Source: Collimonas sp. PA-H2 (GTDB taxonomy: Bacteria; Pseudomonadota; Gammaproteobacteria; Burkholderiales; Burkholderiaceae_D). Taken from it: a stretch of 64,000 nucleotides of DNA. The translations under genes and the position numbers were made by a program. The stretch lies in NCBI RefSeq assembly GCF_002564105.1, contig NZ_PDBX01000001.1, positions 2,170,001 through 2,234,000 on the forward strand, written 5' to 3'. This document shows, in pieces, positions 42,847-51,916 of the stretch; the stretch's first letter is position 1; each line of letters starts with the position of its first letter. The notes beneath the pieces are model-generated. The model ran no database searches. It was not told where the DNA came from and saw only the letters and a program-made list of their open reading frames with translations.

Positions 42847-44142
42847 TTATCCCATCGCCACATCGTTTTTAGTGAAGCGGCGATACACGCCGTACAGCAC
42901 CAGTGTTGCGGCAAACAGCAAGGCGCCAAGCGCGCAAGCCATGCCCCAGTTGATGGTGACATTGGTGAAATAGGCGATGTAATAGCTGACCATCTGTTCG
43001 TTCGGCCCGCCCAGCAAGGCCGGCGTGATGTAGTAGCCTACCGAGAGGATAAACACCAGCAAGGCGCCGGCGCCTATGCCCGGATAAGTCTGCGGCACAT
43101 ACACGCGCCAGAAGGCGGCGAACGGATGGCTGCCGAGCGATACCGCGGCCCGCATATAGGTTGGCGGGATAGCCTTCATCACGCTGTACAGCGGCAGGAT
43201 CATGAACGGCAGCAGGATGTGCGTCATGGCGATGTAGACGCCGATGCGGTTGAACAGCAACTCCAGCGGCGCCTGGGTCAGGCCGGTCGCCATCAGGGCC
43301 TTGTTGACCAGGCCTTCCGACTGCAGCAGCACGATCCAGGCCGCCACCCGCACCAGGATCGAGGTCCAGAATGGAATCAGCACCAGGATCATGAACAGGT
43401 TGGCGCGCCGTTCCGACATGGTCGACAGCCAGTAGGCCAACGGATAGCCGAGCACCAGGCAAGCCAGCGTGGCGACCAGGCCCATCCAGAAGGTGCGGCC
43501 GAAAATCTTTTGATACACCGAGGCGCTGGCATCGGCTTTCTCGATATGGCCGAAGGCGTCCTGCTTCAGGTCCAGCGCCGCCAGCAGGTAGTACGGTGAA
43601 TACGCCGAGCCGTTCTTGGCGATGACCTGCCAGTAAGGCAGCTGGGCCCATTGTTCATCGATATCGATCAGCGCCTGCTTGATTTGTCCCGGCGGCAGCG
43701 GCTTGCCATCCGCATCCAGCAAAGGCAAGGCGCGCGCGGTTTTCATGATGATCGAACGGGCGCCGGAGATTTCCGAATTGAGGCGGCGCGCGAGGGAGCC
43801 AGCGGCGCTGTTTTCCTTGGCCTGCAGCAAGTCCCCGGCCAGCCCGGCATAAGCGGCATCCGGCGGCGAGCTCTTGCGGTCCCAGTTGCTCAGGGCCGCC
43901 ACAGTATGCGGCAAGGTAGTGGCGATTTCCGGATTTTCCACGGCGCGCTTGAGCAGCATGGCGATCGGCACCAGGAAAGTCAGCAGCAGGAAAATCGCCA
44001 GCGGCGCGATCAGCGCCAGCGCCGCCGCGCGCTTGCGAAACTGGGCCTGCCGCAGTTCGCGCTTGAGCTGCGAATTCTGCGGCGCTGCAGGCGGAGCCAT
44101 CGGCATGGAGTTGACGCCGGCGGAGGATGCAATAGAAGTCAT
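42847..44142 (-). CDS. Pot-type ABC transporter permease with long periplasmic insert (PotB-like)
   Basis: A 431-residue permease. TM1 (about residues 40-62) is followed by a 150-residue stretch (VENPEIATTLPHTVAALSNWDRK...AYSPYYLLAALDLKQDAFGHIEKA), absent from classic PotB (about 285 residues). The other five segments and the EAA loop (MRAAVSLGSHPFAAFWRVYVPQTYPG) follow. Similar insert-bearing permeases are known in Burkholderiales. The insert is predicted to lie in the periplasm and could contact the binding protein. It lies upstream of the second permease gene in the gab operon. Confidence 0.88.
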   Translation of the reverse strand: MTSIASSAGVNSMPMAPPAAPQNSQLKRELRQAQFRKRAAALALIAPLAIFLLLTFLVPIAMLLKRAVENPEIATTLPHTVAALSNWDRKSSPPDAAYAGLAGDLLQAKENSAAGSLARRLNSEISGARSIIMKTARALPLLDADGKPLPPGQIKQALIDIDEQWAQLPYWQVIAKNGSAYSPYYLLAALDLKQDAFGHIEKADASASVYQKIFGRTFWMGLVATLACLVLGYPLAYWLSTMSERRANLFMILVLIPFWTSILVRVAAWIVLLQSEGLVNKALMATGLTQAPLELLFNRIGVYIAMTHILLPFMILPLYSVMKAIPPTYMRAAVSLGSHPFAAFWRVYVPQTYPGIGAGALLVFILSVGYYITPALLGGPNEQMVSYYIAYFTNVTINWGMACALGALLFAATLVLYGVYRRFTKNDVAMG

Positions 44143-44238
44143 GATGGTCCGGCTTTAGCAAAAAGATGAATGCAAAGAACGACCGCAAGCCAGGGAGAAA
44201 CCGTCACAGCTCCTCCATGGCCCGCGGCGGCGGCCTGC

Positions 44239-45279
44239 TTACTTGGCAGCCCAGGCGGTGAAGCGCTGCTCCAGTTCTTCGCCATGATCTGTCCAGAACG
44301 ACAGGCTCAGCTGCAAGGCATCCTTGGCGTTGGTCGGCGAGGTCGGCAGATTGGCCAGCGTCTTCGGATCCAGCAGCTTGAGCGCCTGGTTGTTCACCGG
44401 GCCGTAGGAAATATTGCTGGCGTAGGCCTTTTGCGAATCAGGCTTGCTGGCGAAGGCGATGAACTTCTCAGCATCGGCCTTGTTCGGTGTGCCTTTTGGA
44501 ATCACCCAGAAATCGAGCGTGTAGATGCTGCCGATCCAGCTGACTTTCAGGTTCTTGCCCTCGCGCTGGGCGGCGTCGATGCGGCCGTTGAACGCCGTCG
44601 ACATCACCACGTCGCCGGCCACCAGGAATTGCGGCGGCTGCGCGCCGGCTTCCCACCACTGGATATTCGGCTTCAGCTCATCCAGTTTCTTGAAAGCGCG
44701 ATCGACACCGGCTTTTGTACCGAGCAGCTTGTAGACGTCTTTCGGCGCCACGCCGTCCGCCATCAGCGCGAACTCCAGGGTGTACTCGGCGCCCTTCTTC
44801 ATGGCGCGCTTGCCGGGAAATTTCTTGGTATCCCAGAAATCGGCCCAGGTCTTCGGCGCGACTTTCAACTTGTCGGCATCGTAGGCCAGCACGGTGGACC
44901 AGACGAAAGCGCCGACGCCGCATTCATGGATGGCGGCCGGGCTGAAATCGGCCTTGTTGCCGATCTTGCTGAAGTCGATCTTTTCCAGCAAGCCTTCTTC
45001 GCAGGCGCGGCCGATATCGCCGGCGTCGACCTCGACCACATCCCAGCTGACTTTCTTGGCTTCGACCATGGCCTTGACCTTGGCCAGCTCACCGTTGAAT
45101 TCGACCACCGTGATCTTGTCGCCGCTCGCCTTGGCGTAGGGATCGATGTAGGCAACCTTCTGCGCTGCGCCGTTGGCGCCGCCGAAGTTGACCAGGGTCA
45201 GGGCTGCAGCTTGCGCCATGCCGATGGCGGCCAGTGCCAATACCATGCTGCTCAGAACGGGTTTAAAAAACACTTTCAT
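44239..45279 (-). CDS. periplasmic substrate-binding protein of the gab-linked ABC transporter (PotD-type)
   Basis: A 346-residue protein with a signal peptide (residues 1-24, ending AQA-AAL). The mature protein begins LTLVNFGGANGAAQKVAYIDPY, a PotD/PotF-type start, and the two-lobed fold is typical of spermidine/putrescine binding proteins. GGAG precedes the ATG at 45279 by 7 bases. The ligand is probably GABA or another small amine, judged from its place between gabT and gabD; this is inferred. Confidence 0.9.
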   Translation of the reverse strand: MKVFFKPVLSSMVLALAAIGMAQAAALTLVNFGGANGAAQKVAYIDPYAKASGDKITVVEFNGELAKVKAMVEAKKVSWDVVEVDAGDIGRACEEGLLEKIDFSKIGNKADFSPAAIHECGVGAFVWSTVLAYDADKLKVAPKTWADFWDTKKFPGKRAMKKGAEYTLEFALMADGVAPKDVYKLLGTKAGVDRAFKKLDELKPNIQWWEAGAQPPQFLVAGDVVMSTAFNGRIDAAQREGKNLKVSWIGSIYTLDFWVIPKGTPNKADAEKFIAFASKPDSQKAYASNISYGPVNNQALKLLDPKTLANLPTSPTNAKDALQLSLSFWTDHGEELEQRFTAWAAK

Positions 45280-45331
45280 CACGTCTCCTCGTGGATTGAA
45301 AAACAATTGCCGAACTACTTTTTGCGCATCA

Positions 45332-46474
45332 TCAGATGAAGATGCGCAGGTGCTTGTGATCTATGTCCAATGCAACTACCGTACCCTCGTTCAGTCCCAC
45401 CAGCGCCGGGTCGTTCAGCGACAGTTTGACGAAGCAGTCTTCCTGCTGCGGAATCGCACAGCGCACCCGCACGTGATCGCCGAAATAGATCAGGCTGCTG
45501 ACATTCACCGGGAAGGCATTGGCGGTGGCGCTGGCCAGCGGCAGCAGATGGATGCGTTCAGGCCGGATGCAGGCCACCACCGGCTGGCCGATTTCAGCCT
45601 GGTTGGCGTTGACGCCGTGCAACACGCCGCCATGCGGCAGGCGCACGCTGCCGTCGCTGCCTTCGGCCGCGTTGAGGATGCCGTGGAAGCGGTTGTTATC
45701 GCCGATGAAGCCGGCCACGAACAAGTTTTCCGGATACTCGTAAAGACGGTCGACCACGGCCAGCTGCTGGATGATGCCCTGATCGAACACGGCCACGCGG
45801 TCCGACATGGTCAGCGCTTCGCTCTGGTCGTGGGTGACATAAACGAAGGTGACGCCGAGCCGCTTGTGCAAGGCTTTCAGCTCCAGCTGCATGTGCTCGC
45901 GCAGCTGCTTGTCGAGCGCTCCCAGCGGTTCATCCATCAGCACCAGCTTGGGGTCGAACACCAGCGCCCGCGCCAGCGCGATGCGCTGCTGCTGGCCGCC
46001 GGACAGCTGGGCCGGATAGCGGTCGCCAAATTTGCCCATCTGCACCATGTCCAGCGCCTTCTTGACCTTGTCGGCGCGCTCGCTGCCGCTGATGTTGCGC
46101 ACTCTTAGCGGGTAGGCAACGTTCTGCGCCACGGTCATGTGCGGAAACAGCGCATAGTTCTGGAACACCATGCCGATATTGCGCTTGTGCGGCGGCACCT
46201 TGTTGAGCAGCTGCCCATCCAGGCGGATTTCGCCGCCGGTGGGAAATTCGAAGCCGGCCAGCATCATCAGGCAAGTGGTCTTGCCGGAACCGGACGGCCC
46301 CAGCAGGGTCAGGAACTCGCCGCGCTGGATATCCAGATTGAGGTTCTTGACCACCAGGTTTTCGCCATCATAGGTTTTCTTGACGCCAGAGAACTGCACC
46401 AGCGTATCCTGCGCGGCTGGCGGGCTGACCTGCGCCGGCGAGGCCAGGTGAGGGGCGATATTTTCTTGTTTCAA
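45332..46474 (-). CDS. ABC transporter ATPase, PotA-type
   Basis: A 380-residue ATPase with Walker A (LLGPSGSGKTT), Q-loop (VFQNYALFPHM), signature LSGGQQQRIALARAL, Walker B (LVLMDEP) and H-loop (VTHDQSEAL), then a TOBE domain at about 280-375. The start is a TTG at 46474 with AGGAG at the right distance (GGCAGGAGAACGAGTTG). A longer frame from 46507 would overlap gabT and has no ribosome site. It is the second gene of the gab operon. Confidence 0.9.
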   Translation of the reverse strand: MKQENIAPHLASPAQVSPPAAQDTLVQFSGVKKTYDGENLVVKNLNLDIQRGEFLTLLGPSGSGKTTCLMMLAGFEFPTGGEIRLDGQLLNKVPPHKRNIGMVFQNYALFPHMTVAQNVAYPLRVRNISGSERADKVKKALDMVQMGKFGDRYPAQLSGGQQQRIALARALVFDPKLVLMDEPLGALDKQLREHMQLELKALHKRLGVTFVYVTHDQSEALTMSDRVAVFDQGIIQQLAVVDRLYEYPENLFVAGFIGDNNRFHGILNAAEGSDGSVRLPHGGVLHGVNANQAEIGQPVVACIRPERIHLLPLASATANAFPVNVSSLIYFGDHVRVRCAIPQQEDCFVKLSLNDPALVGLNEGTVVALDIDHKHLRIFI

Positions 46475-46493
46475 CTCGTTCTCCTGCCAGGGT

Positions 46494-47831
46494 TCAAGCA
46501 GCCGCAACGGTGCGCATCGCGGCGCTCAGGATGGCCAGCGCTTCATCCATCAACTTATCCTCTATGGTGAGCGGAAACAAGAAGCGGATCGCATTACTGT
46601 AGACCCCACAGCTCAGCAACAGCAAGCCGTTTTTTAGGGCTTCGGCCTGTACCTTCCTGGTGAACTCGGCATCGGGCTGGCGCGTGCCCGGCTGCAGGAA
46701 CTCAACCGCCACCATCGCTCCCAGGCCGCGGATGTCGGCAATCTGCGGAATTTCTGCGCGCAAACCTTCCAATACCTGCTTCAGCTTGCCGCCCAGCAGA
46801 TTGGCGCGTTCGACCAGTTGCTCTTCTTCGATCACTTCCAGCACCGCCAGCGCCGACGCCACCGCCAGCGGGTTGCCGGCGTAAGTGCCGCCGAGGCCGC
46901 CGGGCGCCGCCGCATCCATGATCTCCGCCTTGCCGCAGACCGCCGAGAGAGGCATGCCGCCGGCCAGGCTCTTGGCCATGGTCATCAGGTCGGGAATCAC
47001 GCCGGAATGCTCTACTGCAAACAACTTGCCGGTACGGGCGAAACCGGTTTGCACTTCGTCAACGATCAGCAGGATGCCATGCTCATCGCACAACTTGCGC
47101 AAGGCTTGCATGAAGGCCGGCGGCGCAGCGTAGAAACCACCCTCGCCTTGCACCGGTTCGAGGATGATGGCGGCGACGCGCTTGGGATCGACATCGGCCT
47201 TGAACAGCGATTGCAAGGCTGCCAACGACTGTTCGATGCTAACGCCGTGCAGTTCGATCGGGAACGGCACGTGGTAGACCTCGGCCGGGAACGGCCCGAA
47301 GCCGACCTTGTACGGCACCACTTTGCCGGTCAGCGCCATGCCCATCATGGTGCGGCCGTGGAACGCGCCGCTGAATGCAATCACGGCGCTGCGGCCGGTG
47401 GCGGCGCGGGCGATCTTGACGGCGTTTTCCACGGCTTCGGCGCCGGTGGAAAAGAAAGTGGTCTTCTTGGCATGGGAACCAGGGGTAATCGCATTGATGC
47501 GCTCGGCCAGTTCGATATAGCTGGCGTAAGGCACGATCTGATACGCGGTGTGGGTGAATTTGCCTAGCTGTTCCTGCATGGCTGCGATCAGCTTCGGATG
47601 GCGGTGGCCGGTGTTCAGCACGGCGATGCCGGCGGCGAAGTCGATGAAGCGGCGGTTTTCCACATCCCAGATCTCGGCATTGAGGGCATGCGAGGCGTAG
47701 AAATCGCACATGACGCCGACGCCGCGCGGTGTCGCGGCATTCTTGCGTTGATGCAACTCGGCGTTGCTGGCTGCCGGCTTGGTGCTGACGCTAGCGATGG
47801 CTGCGGCTGCGTGATATCCGTCGTTTTTCAT
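46494..47831 (-). CDS. gabT: 4-aminobutyrate--2-oxoglutarate transaminase
   Basis: A 445-residue class III aminotransferase. The PLP-binding lysine is in MTMAKSLAGGMPLS, the PLP-ring motif is FFSTGAEAVENAVKIAR, and the Asp is in LLIVDEVQTGFARTGKLFA. GabT moves the amino group of GABA to 2-oxoglutarate, giving succinate semialdehyde, which GabD then oxidises. It is the first gene of the gab operon and starts 104 bp from the divergent gabR. Confidence 0.95.
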   Translation of the reverse strand: MKNDGYHAAAAIASVSTKPAASNAELHQRKNAATPRGVGVMCDFYASHALNAEIWDVENRRFIDFAAGIAVLNTGHRHPKLIAAMQEQLGKFTHTAYQIVPYASYIELAERINAITPGSHAKKTTFFSTGAEAVENAVKIARAATGRSAVIAFSGAFHGRTMMGMALTGKVVPYKVGFGPFPAEVYHVPFPIELHGVSIEQSLAALQSLFKADVDPKRVAAIILEPVQGEGGFYAAPPAFMQALRKLCDEHGILLIVDEVQTGFARTGKLFAVEHSGVIPDLMTMAKSLAGGMPLSAVCGKAEIMDAAAPGGLGGTYAGNPLAVASALAVLEVIEEEQLVERANLLGGKLKQVLEGLRAEIPQIADIRGLGAMVAVEFLQPGTRQPDAEFTRKVQAEALKNGLLLLSCGVYSNAIRFLFPLTIEDKLMDEALAILSAAMRTVAAA

Positions 47832-47895
47832 ACTGGCTCCTTAGTCATGCGTTTTTTGTGAAAGGCTTTGATGCATACTAAGGCCGCGCTGGCTC

Positions 47896-47937
47896 TATAA
47901 TATAGTGCCACTTTCAGTTTTCTAATGGAGCCACTTT
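47896..47937 (+). promoter_or_regulatory. gabR promoter region with GCCACTTT direct repeats
   Basis: A TATAAT -10 lies at 47896-47901. GCCACTTT occurs at 47907-47914 and 47930-47937, 23 bp apart, near the gabR start. MocR/GabR proteins commonly bind two direct repeats about two helical turns apart, so this may be the operator. The second copy overlaps the start codon. Confidence 0.45.
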
Positions 47938-49447
47938 GCGCATCGCCTCGCTTACCGACTTCTTGCTGATGCGTATCGAGCGTGGAGCCGACGGCGCCAT
48001 CGCCAAGGCCGCCGCCGCTGGCACGCCGCTCAACCGGCAGATCTACCAGGCCATCCGCGAGGCTATCCTGTCGCAGCTGCTGCCATCCGCCATGCAGCTG
48101 CCTTCTTCGCGCGACCTGGCCCGTGAGCTCGGCATCTCGCGCAACACCGTGACCTATGCCTACGAACAGCTGATCGCCGAAGGCTATCTGGAAACCCGCG
48201 CCGGCTCCGGCACCTACATCGCCGACACCACGCCCGACCAGATTCCCGAAACCCGCCTCAACACGCCGCCGCTGACCGATCCCAGCGGCCAGTCGGAACT
48301 GTCGGCGCATGGTGCGCAACTGCTACAGCAGGCCGGTGTCAGCGATCTGCAATGGGGCGCCTTCATGCCCGGCGTGCCGGATGTGACGCTGTTTCCGAAC
48401 AAGATCTGGAGCCGCCTGCAAAACAAGCATTGGCGCCGTTCGCGCGCCGACCTGCTGACTTACGGCGACGCCGGCGGCTACCTGCCGCTGCGCGAAGCCA
48501 TCGCCGAATACCTGCGCATGGCGCGCTCGGTGAACTGCAACGCCGGCCAGGTGATCATCACCACCGGCATTCATCAGTCGCTCGATATCGTGGTCAAGCT
48601 GCTGGGCGAGCATGGCGACAGCGCCTGGGTCGAGGAACCTTGCTACTGGGGCACCCGCAGCGTGCTCAACTCGCTGGGGATCAAGCCGGTGGCGATTCCG
48701 GTCGACGCCGAGGGCATGCGCATGCGGCTGGCCAATCTGCGGCAGCCGCCGCGCTTCATCTGCGCCACCCCCTCGCATCAATATCCGCTGGGCATGGTGA
48801 TGAGCCTGTCGCGGCGGCGCATGCTGCTGGAGTATGCGGCGCAGCGCAAAGTCTGGATTATCGAAGACGACTACGACAGCGAGTTCCGCTACGGCAGCCG
48901 GCCGCTGGCTTCGCTGCAAGGCATGGATACCGACGGCCGCGTGCTCTACATGGGCACTTTCAGCAAAACCATGTTCCCCAGTTTGCGCATCGGCTTCATG
49001 GTGGTGCCGGAAGCGCTGGCGAACGCCTTCGCCGTCGGCGTTTCCGAGCTGTATCGCGGCAGCCAGGTATTCATGCAGGCGATCATGGCCGATTTCATGA
49101 CCGAGGGCCATTTTGCTTCGCATATCCGGCGCATGCGCCTGCTGTACGCGGAACGGCTGCATTTGCTGCAGGCCGCCATCGAGCGCCATTTCGGCGACGG
49201 CGTCACGCTCACCGGCGGCGAAGCCGGCTTGCACCTGGCGCTGGGCCTGCCGGCGCAATGCGACGACCTGGCGATCAGCCGCGCCGCGCGCGTGGCCGGC
49301 ATCGTGGCGCGTCCTTTGTCGCGCTATTACATGAACAGCGAAACGGCGCGCAACGGCTTGCTGCTGGGTTACGCCTGCGTGCCGAATGAACAGATCGCGC
49401 CGGCGTTCGACAAGCTGGCGGCGATCATCAAGGCCCATTGGAAGTAA
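47936..49447 (+). CDS. gabR: MocR-family PLP-dependent regulator GabR
   Basis: A 503-residue MocR/GabR protein. The N-terminal GntR winged HTH is at residues 27-98 (TPLNRQIYQAIREAILSQLLPSAMQLPSSRDLARELGISRNTVTYAYEQL). The aminotransferase-like domain is at about 150-495, with the PLP lysine in MGTFSKTMFPSLRIGF. The start is TTG at 47936 with GGAG 5 bases before; an in-frame ATG 33 bases later lacks a ribosome site. It is divergent from gabT and is expected to activate it in response to GABA. Confidence 0.87.
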   Translation: MRIASLTDFLLMRIERGADGAIAKAAAAGTPLNRQIYQAIREAILSQLLPSAMQLPSSRDLARELGISRNTVTYAYEQLIAEGYLETRAGSGTYIADTTPDQIPETRLNTPPLTDPSGQSELSAHGAQLLQQAGVSDLQWGAFMPGVPDVTLFPNKIWSRLQNKHWRRSRADLLTYGDAGGYLPLREAIAEYLRMARSVNCNAGQVIITTGIHQSLDIVVKLLGEHGDSAWVEEPCYWGTRSVLNSLGIKPVAIPVDAEGMRMRLANLRQPPRFICATPSHQYPLGMVMSLSRRRMLLEYAAQRKVWIIEDDYDSEFRYGSRPLASLQGMDTDGRVLYMGTFSKTMFPSLRIGFMVVPEALANAFAVGVSELYRGSQVFMQAIMADFMTEGHFASHIRRMRLLYAERLHLLQAAIERHFGDGVTLTGGEAGLHLALGLPAQCDDLAISRAARVAGIVARPLSRYYMNSETARNGLLLGYACVPNEQIAPAFDKLAAIIKAHWK

Positions 49448-49497
49448 AAGACCATCCGTCATACCGACCTTCCATCATTCATCAACCAGGGGATTTC

Positions 49498-50271
49498 ATG
49501 AAGAAACTAGTGTTTTGCTTGTTGCTGGGATACGGCCTGCAAGCTTTGCCGGCAGCGGCCCAGGCTGCGCCTTCGCGGCTGGATGAAGTCATCAAATCGG
49601 GCAACCTGCGCGTCTGCATGACCGGCGACTACAAGCCTTTCACCTTCCAGAAAGCCGACAATAGCTTCGAAGGCATCGATGTCGACCTCGCCAGGTCGCT
49701 GGCCAAGGCGCTCGGGGTGGAGGCGCGCTTTGTCAAAACCAGCTGGGGCAAGCTGAGCAGCGACTTCCTGGAAAAATGCGATATTGCCATGGGCGGCGTC
49801 TCGGTGACGCTGGAGCGGCAGAAGCTGGTCTCGTTTTCGGCGCCGCACATGGTGGACGGCAAATCCGCCATCGCCCGCTGCGCCGATGCCGCCAAATTCC
49901 AGTCGCTGGCGGCGATCGACCAACCCGGCACGCGCGCCATCGTCAATCCGGGCGGCACCAACGAACGCTTCGCCCGCGCCAACTACAAGCAGGCGCAACT
50001 GATCCTGCATCCGGACAATGTCACCATCTTCGAGCAGATCGTGCAAGGTAAGGCGGATGTCATGGTGACCGATGCCAGCGAAACCCTGTGGCAGGCCAAG
50101 CTGCATCCGCAGCTCTGCGCGATCCATCCGGAGCAGCCATTGCAGTTCTCGGAAAAGGCTTTCATGCTGCCGCGCGGCGATGTGCCGTTCAAGGAATTCG
50201 TCGATACCTGGATGCACCAGCTGAAGGCCACCGGCGATTATGACCGCGTGTTCAATCAGTGGCTGAAATAG
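49498..50271 (+). CDS. PheC-like periplasmic cyclohexadienyl dehydratase / amino-acid binding-fold protein
   Basis: A 257-residue secreted protein with a signal peptide (residues 1-22). It has the periplasmic binding fold, and the sequence RLDEVIKSGNLRVCMTGDYKPFTF, with CDIAMGGVSVTLERQK and NPGGTNERFARANYKQAQL, matches the PheC cyclohexadienyl (prephenate/arogenate) dehydratase group, which evolved from solute-binding proteins. Alternatively it is a plain amino-acid binding protein. The ATG at 49498 is the start that gives an intact signal. It follows gabR by 50 bp but need not share its function. Confidence 0.8.
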   Translation: MKKLVFCLLLGYGLQALPAAAQAAPSRLDEVIKSGNLRVCMTGDYKPFTFQKADNSFEGIDVDLARSLAKALGVEARFVKTSWGKLSSDFLEKCDIAMGGVSVTLERQKLVSFSAPHMVDGKSAIARCADAAKFQSLAAIDQPGTRAIVNPGGTNERFARANYKQAQLILHPDNVTIFEQIVQGKADVMVTDASETLWQAKLHPQLCAIHPEQPLQFSEKAFMLPRGDVPFKEFVDTWMHQLKATGDYDRVFNQWLK

Positions 50272-50280
50272 TCATATCGC

Positions 50281-50928
50281 TTAACTCTGGGGACGCCGCA
50301 GGAAAGCCAGGGCCAGGCCGAAACCGACCATCATGGCGCCGCTGACGCGGTTGAGCCAGCGGAAGCGGCTGGCGCCGCCGCTCATGGCGCCGAGTCTGGC
50401 CCCTAGCATGGCGTAGATGGCGATCGCCACCAGTTCCAGCAGCAGGAAGGTGGCGCCAAGCACGATGAAGCTGGCGGCATATGCTGAACGGTCGACAAAC
50501 TGCGGGAAAAACGCGGTGAAAATCAGGATCGCCTTGGGATTGCCGGCCGCTACCAGGAATTCCTGTTTTGCCAGGCGGCGCAGCTTGTCCGCAGCCGGCT
50601 CGGCAGCGGCGCCGGTATTGCCGGCGCTGGCGGTGAACTGCGCCGGCCCGGAGCGAAACAGCTTGATGCCCAGCCATACCAGATAAGCCGCACCGGCAAA
50701 CTTGAGGGCCGTGAACAGCGCCTCTGAAGCCAGCAGCAATGCTCCCATGCCAAGACCGGCGATGGCGATCATGATCGCAAAGGCTAGCAGGCGACCAAAG
50801 GCGGCGATGATCGAACAGCTGACGCCGTCGCGGGCGCCGTTCGACAGCGACAGCACATTGTTCGGACCGAAGGCCATGTTCAGGGCGAAACAGGCGGGCA
50901 GGAAGAGCCAGAAATTTTGCAGCAGCAT
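50281..50928 (-). CDS. LysE/RhtB-family amino-acid exporter
   Basis: A 215-residue membrane protein with about six hydrophobic segments. The N-terminal FGPNNVLSLSNGARDG is a variant of the RhtB signature, and LVAAGNPKAILIFTAFFPQF is the LysE/RhtB motif. It exports an unknown amino acid. The ATG at 50928 is used; a TTG upstream would only add four residues. It is convergent with the PheC-like gene across 9 bp. Confidence 0.88.
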   Translation of the reverse strand: MLLQNFWLFLPACFALNMAFGPNNVLSLSNGARDGVSCSIIAAFGRLLAFAIMIAIAGLGMGALLLASEALFTALKFAGAAYLVWLGIKLFRSGPAQFTASAGNTGAAAEPAADKLRRLAKQEFLVAAGNPKAILIFTAFFPQFVDRSAYAASFIVLGATFLLLELVAIAIYAMLGARLGAMSGGASRFRWLNRVSGAMMVGFGLALAFLRRPQS

Positions 50929-51005
50929 GGCAAGCACCAATTGATGAACGGGTTAAGCGTTTACCTTAGCAGATCCGCCGGCCGTCTTCAGCCAGCCCGG
51001 CCGCG

Positions 51006-51824
51006 CTAGCCTTGCTTGCTGACCGACTTCTGGGCGGCTTTGCTTTTCTTGATGGATTTCAGATGCGCCGCCACTGCGGTAGCCAGCTGCCGCGCCCAGA
51101 GGGAAACACCGCTGGCCGAGGGATGGAAACCGTCGGACGCCATCAGCGCGTGGTCGTTGATGTCAATCAGCATCGGCACCCGCGTCACACGCACGTGGTT
51201 GAGATCGGCCGGCAGGTTGAAAATCAATTGTTCCACGGTTTCATCGAGCGCCTTGGCTTTCAAGCCAAGCACATAGCGCAAGGGTTCCGGCAGCGCCGGG
51301 AAGGCGTGGATGGGCGGAATGCCGGAAATCACGATCAGGCGCGGCGCCAGGTGGGCTTGCAGAGCGCGCATCAGTTGCAGCAACTCCGCGCGATAGCGCT
51401 TGCAGGAGCGGAACGCCGTGGTGTCGTTGACGCCGAAGGCGATCAGCACGATATCGACCTGTTGCGAAGCGACCTGCGGCAGCATGGTCTTGAGTGCATC
51501 GCTCAGGGTGGCGCCGTTCTGCCCGACCGCCTGCCAGGTCACCGTACGCTGCAGGCGCAGCGACAGCGCCGCGGCGAACTGGCCGGTGATGGCTTCGTAA
51601 TGGGTGGCGACGCCGACCCCCGCCACCGGCGATTCGCCGATCGTCAGCAATGCCAGCGGCCGCTGCTGCGGCTCGGGGCCGAGGCCGGTCGGGATCTGCG
51701 CCTGGCCGATGGTCGGTCCCATCGCTTCCGGCAGGCGTGGCGTAATGCGACGGGTGCGACGGCCTTGTATGATCAGCCATGGCAAGAGCGGTAATGCAAT
51801 CAATTCCGGCAACCAGCGGCGCAC
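51006..51824 (-). CDS. SGNH/GDSL-type hydrolase
   Basis: A 272-residue protein with a hydrophobic N-terminal segment (LIALPLLPWLIIQG). The SGNH blocks are IGESPVAGVGV (block I, Ser), QNGATLSD (Gly), GVNDTTAF (Asn) and DGFHPSASG (catalytic Asp/His). These enzymes are esterases/lipases. I chose the GTG at 51824, which has AAGGAG 6 bases before; upstream frames extend to 51890 but have no ribosome site. Single gene. Substrate unknown. Confidence 0.82.
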   Translation of the reverse strand: MRRWLPELIALPLLPWLIIQGRRTRRITPRLPEAMGPTIGQAQIPTGLGPEPQQRPLALLTIGESPVAGVGVATHYEAITGQFAAALSLRLQRTVTWQAVGQNGATLSDALKTMLPQVASQQVDIVLIAFGVNDTTAFRSCKRYRAELLQLMRALQAHLAPRLIVISGIPPIHAFPALPEPLRYVLGLKAKALDETVEQLIFNLPADLNHVRVTRVPMLIDINDHALMASDGFHPSASGVSLWARQLATAVAAHLKSIKKSKAAQKSVSKQG

Positions 51825-51916
51825 TTCGTGTCTCCTTGGGTAGACCCCGTCAGGGATAAAACTGCTTTTATGCTTTTTGCTTAGCAGCAAGCAATTATAG
51901 AATTACTTGCGCCGAA

